12,779 nucleotides of DNA. Origin: an uncultured Collinsella sp. (GTDB taxonomy: Bacteria; Actinomycetota; Coriobacteriia; Coriobacteriales; Coriobacteriaceae). The notes below the pieces were generated by a model. That model was not told the DNA's origin. It did not search any database and saw nothing but the letters and a program-made list of their open reading frames with translations. The position numbers were made by a program, and so were the translations under genes. Shown here one piece after another: positions 1 through 6,148 of the stretch (its first letter is position 1; every line of letters begins with the position of its first letter). The DNA lies in NCBI GenBank assembly GCA_900547855.1, contig URIK01000042.1, positions 1 to 12,779 of the forward strand, read 5' to 3'.

Positions 1-199
1 CGGCCGGCGTCAGCGCCAAGCGGGCGCGAATGCCCTCGACCTCGACCTCGCCCAAGCGAATGGTCTCGCAAAAACTGATCGTGCGACGGATGCACGTGGG
101 GACCGCGATATCGGCCATGACGACCGACACGCCGGCGCGCACCAAGCGAGCGGCGACACCCGTGGCGATATCGCCGGCGCCGCGAACATAAACGAGCAT
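1..199 (-). CDS. yqeB: YqeB, selenium-dependent molybdenum hydroxylase maturation protein (5' part only)
   Basis: The reading frame opens at the ATG complementary to 197-199 and stays open to the left edge, giving the first 66 residues. It begins MLVYVRGAGDIATGVAARL, a Rossmann-like GAGDIATG loop typical of the YqeB (EF2563) family. The usual 'P..IRRT.SF.E' segment follows, seen here as VPTCIRRTISFCETIRLG. A strong ribosome site (AGGGAGGTG) lies about 8 nt upstream, which fixes the start. Family members accompany selenium-dependent molybdenum hydroxylases (xanthine dehydrogenase type) and are thought to help mature the labile-selenium molybdenum cofactor. The biochemical step is not settled. 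The gene diverges from yqeC across a 102-bp AT-rich gap. Only about a quarter or less of the protein is visible, so the completeness of the gene cannot be judged. Confidence 0.88.
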   Translation of the reverse strand, partial: MLVYVRGAGDIATGVAARLVRAGVSVVMADIAVPTCIRRTISFCETIRLGEVEVEGIRARLALTPA

Positions 200-301
200 T
201 CCCGGGGCACCTCCCTGTGCTACGGTTTGAGCAGAGCAAAAGCGGTTCGACCGCTACTCTGATGATTATTTATTATCACAGTATTATACGGCGGTGAACA
301 G
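200..301. promoter_or_regulatory. Divergent yqeB/yqeC promoter region with a small palindrome
   Basis: This 102-bp gap separates the divergent yqeB and yqeC starts. It holds the AT-rich block 262-289, unusual for this GC-rich neighbourhood. On the minus strand the block contains TATAAT at 288-283, a likely -10 box for yqeB. On the plus strand it contains TATTAT at 271-276 and 282-287. No good -35 box is evident for either. A perfect palindrome, AGCGGT-TCG-ACCGCT, occupies 241-255 on the yqeB side and could be an operator or a 5'-leader hairpin. The yqeC ribosome site GGCGGTGA sits at 290-297. Confidence 0.5.
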
Positions 302-1036
302 ATGGAAACGGTTAGCGGCAATCTTGCCTCGGCGCTCAGGATCGAGCCGGGCATTACCGCGATTATCGGCAGCGGCGGCAAGTCGACGTTGCTCAAAACG
401 CTGGGCCTTGAGCTCATGCGCGCTGGCGGCCGCGTGCTCCTCTGCACCACCACGCATATGCTTCCCGTTGCCGGCGTGCCATGGGACGGGTCGAATCGTC
501 GCCTGGACGCCGCGCCTTGGAAGCCGGGCGCCTCGCATGTCCCCGGTTGCACCTGCGAGGCATGCGCGGGCATGAGCCGCGGAAGTATCTGCCAGGCGGG
601 TGTTTTGGACCCGGAGACAGGCAAGCTCTCCGCCCCCGCCGAGCCACTCGGCGGGCTGGCACAGCGCTTTGACTATGTGTTGGCCGAGGCAGACGGTAGC
701 AAGCGACTCCCGCTCAAGGCGCATGCCGCCTGGGAGCCGGTAATTCCCGCCGGCACGGCAAACGTTGTCTGGGTCGTCGGCGCCTCGGGACTCAGCAAGC
801 CCATCAACGAAGCCGTCCACCGCCCCGAGCTCTTTTGCGAGCGTTGCGGCTGCGAGCTCACCGACATCGCCACGCCCGAGCGCGTCGCCCAGGTGCTCAA
901 TGCCGAGATGCAGGCGCTGAAACTCAGCACCGCACGCGTCATGCTCAACCAAGTCGACACGCTCAGCGACCCCACGATGGCCGACCGCTTCGAGGCAGCT
1001 CTCGACCGCCCCGTCGTCGCCAGCAGCCTCAAGTAG
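302..1036 (+). CDS. yqeC: YqeC, selenium cofactor biosynthesis protein
   Basis: This 244-aa protein is close to the usual length of the family. A P-loop-like GSGGKST lies at residues 23-29. The family signature EADGSKRLPLKAHAAWEPVIP spans 129-149, and LNQVD at 215-219 resembles an NKxD nucleotide-specificity motif. YqeC proteins co-occur with selenium-dependent molybdenum hydroxylases and are inferred to act in making or inserting the selenium-bearing cofactor, probably using ATP or GTP. The start follows a GGCGGTGA ribosome site with suitable spacing. One oddity is two mirrored cysteine clusters, CTCEAC (Cys83/85/88, plus Cys97) and CERCGC (Cys179/182/184). The second sits just after the conserved HRPELF segment, where I do not recall cysteines in enterobacterial YqeC. 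The gene ends inside the first base of a long inverted repeat. Confidence 0.92.
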   Translation: METVSGNLASALRIEPGITAIIGSGGKSTLLKTLGLELMRAGGRVLLCTTTHMLPVAGVPWDGSNRRLDAAPWKPGASHVPGCTCEACAGMSRGSICQAGVLDPETGKLSAPAEPLGGLAQRFDYVLAEADGSKRLPLKAHAAWEPVIPAGTANVVWVVGASGLSKPINEAVHRPELFCERCGCELTDIATPERVAQVLNAEMQALKLSTARVMLNQVDTLSDPTMADRFEAALDRPVVASSLK

Positions 1037-1134
1037 CCGTGTCCCCTCCTCAGTTGCGGTGAAATACGGACTGTTTGGCCGCCCGACGGCCGCAAACAGT
1101 CCGTATTTCACCGCAACTGAGGAGGGGACACGGC
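1036..1134. repeat. Perfect 42-bp inverted repeat (long hairpin) between convergent genes
   Basis: Arms 1036-1077 and 1093-1134 are perfect reverse complements over 42 bp, checked base by base. The 15-nt centre itself contains GGCCG/CGGCC (1077-1081 and 1087-1091). The element starts on the last base of the yqeC stop codon and ends 10 bp before the hyuA stop, so it fills the convergent gap. No long T-tract follows either arm. It could act as a bidirectional transcription barrier or RNA-end protector. Its length and perfection fit a dispersed hairpin or MITE-like repeat better than a simple terminator. No target-site duplication is visible at its edges. Confidence 0.9.
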
Positions 1135-1144
1135 ATCTTTGCTG

Positions 1145-2512
1145 CTAGCGGGGCACGTAGCGACCGGGCTGGGCTCCGGTGGGCTCGCCATCGCGCGCCA
1201 CCAGCACGCCGTTCACAAACACAGCCTTGGCGCGGCCGTGAGCCTCAAAGCCCTCGAGCGGCGTGTAGTCCACAGCCTGATGCTGCGTCGCGGCACTGAT
1301 TGTCCAGCGCGCTTTGGGATCCCACACGCACACGTCGGCATCGGAGCCCTCGGCAAGACAGCCCTTGCGCGGATACATGCCAAAGACGCGCGCCGGGTTC
1401 TCGCTCATCAAGCGGCAGAGGTCCTCGGGGCCCAGCTGGCCCTCAAAGCTCGTGGCGATCGCGACGGGACGATGCTCCACGCCGGGCCCGCCGTTGGGAA
1501 TCGCGCGGAAATCGTCGCGGCCGCGGTCCTTTTGCCCGTGCAGGTTAAAGCTGCAATGATCGGTTGCAATAGTATCGATCTCGCCGGCCACAAGCGCCTC
1601 GCGCAACGCGGCACGGTCACCCGCATGGCGCAGCGGCGGGCTCATCACATACTTGGCGCCCGCAAAGCCGTCCTCGCCCTGCTCCAAGTAGCAAGTATCG
1701 TCGAGCATCAGATACTGAGGGCAGGTCTCGACATAGATGTTCTTCTGCCCGCGCGCTTTGGCAGCACGGATGGCCTCGAGCCCCAGCTTGGTCGAAAGGT
1801 GCACCACGTTGACCGGAGCGTCCCCGGCCAAGTGAGCCAGATACAGCAGGCGGCTCACGGCCTCGGCCTCACACACGTCCGGGCGGCTGAGCGCATGCCC
1901 CTCGGGCCCATGAATCCCCTGCTCGTACACGCGCTTCTGCAGCTCATTCACCAGCGTACCGTTCTCGCAATGCACGCACAGTATGCCGCCAATACGCTTG
2001 AGCTCCTCGAGCACCTCGAGCGTCTCGGCATCGTCCAGGCGCAAATGATCGTAGGCAAAGTAGGTCTTAAACGACGATACGCCCGCCTCGCGCATAGCCG
2101 AAAGATCGGCGCGGTTGCGTTCATTCCACTCGGCGAGTGCCATATGAAAGGCGTAGTTGGCCGTGCAGGTTCCGTCGGCACGGCGATGCCACTCGGCCAA
2201 GGCATCGGGCATGGTCACGCCGCGATCGGCCGTCGCGTAGTCCACGATGGTCGTCGTACCGCCGCAGGCAGCCGCACGCGTACCGGTCTCAAAGCTATCG
2301 GCCGTCCAATCCATGCCAGTCCAGCACTGCATGTGCGTGTGGCCGTCGATAAAGCCGGGGAACACCCAACAGTCGGTGGCGTCCTGGACGGTATCGCCCT
2401 CGCCCGGCTCGATTGCCGCGGCAATCCGCACAATCTTATCGCCCTCCATGGCAAGATCGGCGCGGCGAAGCCCCTGTGGCGTCACGAGCGCGCCGTTTTT
2501 GATGATGATCAT
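1145..2512 (-). CDS. hyuA: Dihydropyrimidinase/hydantoinase-type cyclic amidohydrolase HyuA
   Basis: This 455-aa amidohydrolase-superfamily enzyme is about the length of E. coli HyuA (461 aa). Binuclear metal ligands are visible: His58 and His60 (DGHTH), Lys149 in SSFKTY (the lysine carbamylated in this family), His181 (VHCEN), His238 (VVHLS) and Asp318 (ATDHC). The segments FETGTRAAACGGTTTIVD and HALSRPxxCEAEA are strongly HyuA-like. The family hydrolyses cyclic ureides or amides. In the gut purine-degradation cluster HyuA is expected to open or process a ring intermediate downstream of xanthine, but the exact substrate is inference. The start follows an AAGGAGC ribosome site located in the end of the upstream mocA-like gene, 8 nt away, so the two are co-transcribed. 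Confidence 0.9.
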   Translation of the reverse strand: MIIIKNGALVTPQGLRRADLAMEGDKIVRIAAAIEPGEGDTVQDATDCWVFPGFIDGHTHMQCWTGMDWTADSFETGTRAAACGGTTTIVDYATADRGVTMPDALAEWHRRADGTCTANYAFHMALAEWNERNRADLSAMREAGVSSFKTYFAYDHLRLDDAETLEVLEELKRIGGILCVHCENGTLVNELQKRVYEQGIHGPEGHALSRPDVCEAEAVSRLLYLAHLAGDAPVNVVHLSTKLGLEAIRAAKARGQKNIYVETCPQYLMLDDTCYLEQGEDGFAGAKYVMSPPLRHAGDRAALREALVAGEIDTIATDHCSFNLHGQKDRGRDDFRAIPNGGPGVEHRPVAIATSFEGQLGPEDLCRLMSENPARVFGMYPRKGCLAEGSDADVCVWDPKARWTISAATQHQAVDYTPLEGFEAHGRAKAVFVNGVLVARDGEPTGAQPGRYVPR

Positions 2513-2520
2513 GTTGCTCC

Positions 2521-3135
2521 TTATCGATTCATACAGTTGGCCACGCGATCAAAATACGAGCAGGCGGCGATATGCTCCGTTATGCGTTGCTGTCCCTTGG
2601 CGGTATCGACGTCCCACAGCTCGTAGGCACGCGCCTCGACCAGCACCACGTCGGTACGGTCCTTGAGGATCGAACCGCCGCCGTCCTTGCCCTCAAGACA
2701 CATGAGTGCATCGAACAGTTCCGCCGGAAAGAGCACCGGGCTCGAAGGCTCACCGTTGCACGCAAGACGCACCGGATGCTTGCGGCCACGCTCATCAAAC
2801 GTGCGAACCATGGCCTCAAAAGAATCCGAACTCACGAGCGGCTGGTCGCCCGGCAAAAAGAGGCAACCTTTCCAGTTGCGTTCGGCTCCCCACGAAAGGC
2901 CCGCACGGACGCTTTCGCTGCGCAGCTCGCCATCGTGCAGCACGCACGGGCAATGCTTGTCCTCGCAAATCTGAGCGACCTCGGGCCAACGCGTCGAAAC
3001 CACGACGTCAAAGCCCCGGGGAACCGAATCGATGGTCCGGGCAACCAGCGGCTCGCCATAGATATCGGCAAGCATCTTGTTGGAGCCAAACCGCTTGCCC
3101 TCGCCCGAAGCCATAATGACGCATCCAAGTTTCAT
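2521..3135 (-). CDS. mocA: MobA/MocA-like nucleotidyltransferase, YgfJ type (molybdenum hydroxylase accessory)
   Basis: This 204-aa protein has the MobA-type fold. The nucleotide-binding N-terminus IMASGEGKRFGSNKML (residues 7-22) is a variant of the canonical LAAGxSxRMGxxK. The metal-binding loop is LPGDQPLV (94-101), and a late WDVDTAKG (174-181) corresponds to the family's DVDTPED. MocA transfers CMP from CTP to molybdopterin to make the cytosine dinucleotide cofactor of xanthine-dehydrogenase-type enzymes. The YgfJ subgroup is linked to selenium-dependent members. I chose the ATG at 3133-3135 because GGGGAGGT lies about 8 nt upstream. The longer in-frame ATG at 3187-3189 would translate through that ribosome site and has none of its own. 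It is the first gene of a mocA-hyuA pair. Which branch (CTP or other nucleotide) it uses cannot be read from sequence alone. Confidence 0.85.
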   Translation of the reverse strand: MKLGCVIMASGEGKRFGSNKMLADIYGEPLVARTIDSVPRGFDVVVSTRWPEVAQICEDKHCPCVLHDGELRSESVRAGLSWGAERNWKGCLFLPGDQPLVSSDSFEAMVRTFDERGRKHPVRLACNGEPSSPVLFPAELFDALMCLEGKDGGGSILKDRTDVVLVEARAYELWDVDTAKGQQRITEHIAACSYFDRVANCMNR

Positions 3136-3222
3136 GGTGATACCTCCCCTGAAACCATCGTACCCATAACTCGCGCCGCGGGCATCCACATCGAAAGCGC
3201 TTATCCCGCACGCCCGCGATGC
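3136..3222 (-). promoter_or_regulatory. Probable promoter region of mocA-hyuA
   Basis: This stretch lies between the ygeW terminator and the mocA start, so mocA-hyuA probably needs its own promoter here unless the terminator leaks. I see only weak -10 candidates on the minus strand (for example TACGAT near 3160) and no convincing -35 box. The mocA ribosome site GGGGAGGT is in this stretch. Confidence 0.3.
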
Positions 3223-3262
3223 AAAAAGGGGGCACCCCGCCGGTTGGCAGAGCGCCCCCTTT
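3223..3262 (-). terminator. Intrinsic terminator downstream of ygeW
   Basis: On the minus strand, GGGGGC-type and GCCCCC-type arms (pairs 3228-3233 with 3254-3259, extended by A:T pairs 3225-3227 with 3260-3262) are followed by TTTTT at 3227-3223. It begins about 23 nt after the ygeW stop. A small inner GCC/GGC stem (3239-3241/3246-3248) may stack in the loop. It separates ygeX-ygeY-ygeW from mocA-hyuA. Confidence 0.82.
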
Positions 3263-3285
3263 ACATGGCTTACCTCAACCCGGCT

Positions 3286-4488
3286 TTAGGCCTGGAGCCA
3301 ACGGGCGGTGTTGCGCTCGTCGAGGGCCTTGAGGGTAGCGGCGGGATCGGCAACCTTCTGCAGGAACATCATGGCTGCAATGGCGTACGGCTTGTAGCTG
3401 GCCTCCTTGTACATGCCCACGCGGTGCATGTCGAAGACGTCGGCGTTGACCTCGCCGTGCTCGCAGGAGACACCGGAGATGTCGGCGGGCAGCGGGTGCA
3501 TAAAGATGGTGTCCTGGCCGTTGGCGGTCTTCTCCATGAGTTCGGTCGTGGAGCACCAGTCCTGATGGGTGGCGTTCTGGGCGAGCAGCTCCTTCTCGAG
3601 CGCTGCGATGCCGGCGTCATCGCCCTCGGCGTACAGGTTGGTACGCTTCTCCATGGCGGCAAACGGAGCCCAGCTCTTGGGGATCACGATGTCGGCGCCC
3701 TCGAAGGCCTCGGCCATGGTGTTGACCTGCTTAAAGGTAGTGCCGGACTCGGCGGCATAGCCCTTGGCGCGCTCGACGACCTCGGGCATGAGGTCGTAGC
3801 CCTCGGGGTGGGCCAGGGTGACGTCCATGCCAAAGCGGGGCAGCAGGCTGATCAGCGACTGCGGGCAGGACAGCGGCTTGCCGTAAGAGGGCGAATAGGC
3901 CCAGGTGACGGCAACCTTCTTGCCCTTGAGGTTCTCAAGGCCGCCAAACTCGTTGATGAGGTAAAGCATGTCGGCAGAGGACTGCGTGGGGTGGTCGGAA
4001 TCGGACTGCAGGGAGATGAGCGTGGGACGGTGATCCAGAACGCCGTCCTCGTAAGCCTGCTGGACAGACTCGGAGACCTCGGCCATGTAGGCGTCGCCCT
4101 TGCCGATGTACATGTCGTCGCGGATGCCGATGACGTCGGCCATGAAGGAGATCATGGTAGCGGTCTCGCGGACGGTCTCGCCGTGAGCGATCTGGGACTT
4201 CTTCTCGTCCAGGTCCTGCAGCTCAAGGCCGAGCAGGTTGGCGGCCTTAGAGAAGGAGAAGCGCGTACGGGTGGAGTTGTCGCGGAACAGGGAGACGGCC
4301 AGGCCCGAGTCGAAGATCTTGGACGAAACGTTGTTCTCACGCAGCTCGCGCAGGGCGTCGGCGACGATGTAGAGAGCCTTGAGCTCATCGGTGGTCTTGT
4401 CCCAGGTGTGCAGGAAGTCGCTGCCGTACATGCCCTTAAAATCGAGGCCGTTCAGCTGCTCGACGAGCTTGGTAAACTTGACGTCCAT
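3286..4488 (-). CDS. ygeW: Knotted carbamoyltransferase YgeW
   Basis: This 400-aa member of the aspartate/ornithine carbamoyltransferase superfamily aligns along its whole length with E. coli YgeW as I recall it. The carbamoyl-phosphate loop STRTR is at residues 72-76, HPTQ at 166-169, and the YgeW hallmarks KSQIAHGETVRETA, TWAYSPSYGKPLS and HPEGYDLMPEVVE are present. YgeW is a trefoil-knotted carbamoyltransferase that does not use the classic aspartate or ornithine acceptors. In purine breakdown it may run in reverse, releasing carbamoyl phosphate from a carbamoylated diamino acid; that is inference. The start at 4486-4488 follows GAAAGGAC with about 7 nt spacing. An in-frame 18-codon extension to 4542 has no ribosome site and was rejected. 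The ygeY gene lies 200 nt upstream, and a strong terminator follows. Confidence 0.93.
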   Translation of the reverse strand: MDVKFTKLVEQLNGLDFKGMYGSDFLHTWDKTTDELKALYIVADALRELRENNVSSKIFDSGLAVSLFRDNSTRTRFSFSKAANLLGLELQDLDEKKSQIAHGETVRETATMISFMADVIGIRDDMYIGKGDAYMAEVSESVQQAYEDGVLDHRPTLISLQSDSDHPTQSSADMLYLINEFGGLENLKGKKVAVTWAYSPSYGKPLSCPQSLISLLPRFGMDVTLAHPEGYDLMPEVVERAKGYAAESGTTFKQVNTMAEAFEGADIVIPKSWAPFAAMEKRTNLYAEGDDAGIAALEKELLAQNATHQDWCSTTELMEKTANGQDTIFMHPLPADISGVSCEHGEVNADVFDMHRVGMYKEASYKPYAIAAMMFLQKVADPAATLKALDERNTARWLQA

Positions 4489-4532
4489 GGAAATGTCCTT
4501 TCTAAAGATGAAAGATCGCAATGAGTAGACGT

Positions 4533-4568
4533 GCTCCGGCATGCGCGTGTGGCTAGAACATGCAGAGC
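4533..4568 (-). other. Possible stem-loop in the ygeW leader
   Basis: An interrupted stem (GCTC 4533-4536 with GAGC 4565-4568, and GCATG 4539-4543 with CATGC 4559-4563) encloses a 15-nt loop about 45 nt upstream of the ygeW start. The rest of the 200-nt ygeY/ygeW gap shows the hairpin at 4642-4666 and no gene. The function of this stem-loop is unknown. Confidence 0.3.
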
Positions 4569-4641
4569 GCTATGACGAGGACCCGCTACCGTTGAGGAAG
4601 CATGGGAGATAACGACCGCGGGCCCCAAGTCAACAGGAGGC

Positions 4642-4666
4642 GCCGGGGACACGAGCGGCCCCCGGC
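4642..4666 (-). terminator. GC-rich hairpin after ygeY, no T-tract
   Basis: GCCGGGG (4642-4648) pairs with CCCCGGC (4660-4666) around an 11-nt loop, starting about 22 nt past the ygeY stop on the minus strand. No run of T follows. It may be an intercistronic stabilising or partially terminating structure rather than a full intrinsic terminator. Confidence 0.4.
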
Positions 4667-4688
4667 TCAACAAAATCGAGGAATGGGA

Positions 4689-6074
4689 CTAGTCGATCTT
4701 GTTGTTGGTCAGACCGGCGCGGAACACGGTGGCGTCGCCATCGGCCTGGCTCGGATCGTAGAGGTTCAGGGCAGCCACGTACATGGCGGCAGCGGTGACC
4801 AGGTCGTCCTTGTAGGTGACCTCGTTGGGAGCGTGAGCCTGAGACTCGGCACCCGGGCCAAAGCCCACGCAGGGGATGCCGTAGCGGCCCTGGATGGAAA
4901 CGCAGTTCGTGGAGAAGGTCCACTTGTCGCACAGCGGGCGACCGGTGCGCTTGTCCATGCTGGGCTCGCAGCCGATACGCTCGTCACCGAACATGGCCTT
5001 GTGGGCGTCGACGAGGGCCTTGACGTGCGGAGCGGTCTCCTTGTTGATCCACGTGGGGAAGTAAGCCTCGGTCTCGTAGACCTCGCCGGTCCAGGACGGA
5101 CGGTCGTACATGTACATGGAGACCTTCACGTCGTCGCCGTACTTCTTGGCGGCCGGCAGGTTACGGATCTCGTCCAGGCAGGACTCCCAGGTCTCGCCGG
5201 CGGTCATGCGACGGTCGATGGAGATGGCGCAGGAATCGGCCACGGCGCAGCGGCTGGGGCTGGTGTAGAAGATCTGGCTGACGGTGCAGGTGCCGCGGCC
5301 CAGGAAGCGGGCATCCTCGTAGTGCTCGGGGTTGTACTTGGGGTCGAGCATCTTAACGAGACCCTTGATGTCGGTCGACTCGTCGCAGCCGTTGTTGTTG
5401 AGGGCGCGGACGTCGGCGATGATGTCGGCCATCTTGTAGATGGCATTGTCGCCGCGGTCGGGAGCAGAGCCGTGGCAGGAAGTGCCGTGAACGTCGACGC
5501 GGATCTCCATGCGGCCGCGGTGGCCGCGATAGATGCCGCCGTCGGTGGGCTCGGTGGAAATGACGAACTCGGGCTTAATGCCGTCCTTGTTGTAGATGTA
5601 CTGCCAGCACATGCCGTCGCAGTCCTCTTCCTGGACGGTGCCGACGACCATGATCTTGTAGCCCTCGGGGATGAGGCCCATGTCCTTCATCATCTTGGCA
5701 GCGTAGGTAGCGGAAGCCATGCCGCCCTCCTGGTCGGAGCCGCCGCGGCCGTAAATGATCTCGTCGGTCTCGTAGCCCTCGTAGGGATCGGCGTCCCAGT
5801 TCTCGATGTTGCCGATGCCGACGGTGTCGATGTGAGAGTCGATGGCGATGATCTTGTCGCCCTCGCCCATAAAGCCCATGACGTTACCCAGGCCGTCGAC
5901 CTTGACCTCGTCATAGCCAAGGCTCTCCATCTCGGCCTTGATGCAGGCAACAACCTCACCCTCCTCGCAGGACTCAGAGGGGTGGGAGATCATAGCGCGC
6001 AGGAAGCGAGTCATATCAGCACGATGGGACTCAGCAGCAGCCTTGATAGCGTCGAAATCGAGTTCTTTAGCCAT
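4689..6074 (-). CDS. ygeY: YgeY-family selenium-metabolism-linked M20 amidohydrolase
   Basis: This 461-aa M20 metallopeptidase-family hydrolase has the dinuclear-zinc residues in order. They are His81 and Asp83 in IDSHIDTVGIG, Asp114 in GRGGSDQEGGMA, the catalytic glutamate and its neighbour Glu149/Glu150 (VQEED), Glu175 (STEPTD) and His414 (AHAPNE). The lid or dimerisation domain falls at roughly 185-300. The best match is the YgeY subgroup, which co-occurs with selenium-dependent hydroxylase genes and is part of the gut urate-degradation cluster. It presumably cleaves an amide (acyl or carbamoyl type) from an intermediate before YgeX acts; this step is inference. The protein is longer than E. 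coli YgeY (about 400 aa), with a C-terminal tail after residue 435. The start follows GAAAGG about 9 nt upstream, 74 nt after the ygeX stop. Confidence 0.92.
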   Translation of the reverse strand: MAKELDFDAIKAAAESHRADMTRFLRAMISHPSESCEEGEVVACIKAEMESLGYDEVKVDGLGNVMGFMGEGDKIIAIDSHIDTVGIGNIENWDADPYEGYETDEIIYGRGGSDQEGGMASATYAAKMMKDMGLIPEGYKIMVVGTVQEEDCDGMCWQYIYNKDGIKPEFVISTEPTDGGIYRGHRGRMEIRVDVHGTSCHGSAPDRGDNAIYKMADIIADVRALNNNGCDESTDIKGLVKMLDPKYNPEHYEDARFLGRGTCTVSQIFYTSPSRCAVADSCAISIDRRMTAGETWESCLDEIRNLPAAKKYGDDVKVSMYMYDRPSWTGEVYETEAYFPTWINKETAPHVKALVDAHKAMFGDERIGCEPSMDKRTGRPLCDKWTFSTNCVSIQGRYGIPCVGFGPGAESQAHAPNEVTYKDDLVTAAAMYVAALNLYDPSQADGDATVFRAGLTNNKID

Positions 6075-6114
6075 TGTTCATAACCTTTCAAACGAAGGAA
6101 TCTACCTGTGAGGT

Positions 6115-6141
6115 GGCGGAGCGATACCTATTTACTCCGCC
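6115..6141 (-). other. Intercistronic stem-loop between ygeX and ygeY
   Basis: GGCGGAG (6115-6121) and CTCCGCC (6135-6141) form a perfect 7-bp stem with a 13-nt AT-rich loop. It starts 7 nt after the ygeX stop and lies about 40 nt upstream of the ygeY start. There is no T-tract. It could be an RNA processing or 3'-end stabilising element that sets the ygeX to ygeY expression ratio. Confidence 0.5.
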
Positions 6142-6148
6142 CCAACGA

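Noticed and set aside
10..210. A 66-codon minus-strand frame starting at 210
   Set aside because: It is an Arg/Ala/Ser-rich shadow of the yqeB frame, which starts at 199 with a good ribosome site and family motifs.
1036..1134. CRISPR repeat or tRNA-like structure
   Set aside because: There is one inverted pair only, with no direct repeat array and no cloverleaf; the structure is a single long hairpin.
3136..3189. N-terminal extension of the mocA-like protein to an ATG at 3189
   Set aside because: The extension covers the GGGGAGGT ribosome site of the internal ATG and has no homology to the family start.
2572..4524. A 650-codon open frame on the plus strand opposite mocA and ygeW, with similar 460-495-codon antisense frames opposite hyuA (1139-2626), ygeY (4602-6083) and ygeX (6074-7471)
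   Set aside because: The minus-strand genes have clear catalytic motifs. The antisense frames are low-complexity Gly/Val/Ala/His-rich products of GC-biased codon use, which removes stop codons from the complementary frame. They lack ribosome sites and family motifs.
4489..4542. N-terminal extension of YgeW (18 codons) or a leader peptide
   Set aside because: No ribosome site precedes the ATG at 4542. The internal start has one and matches the usual YgeW N-terminus.
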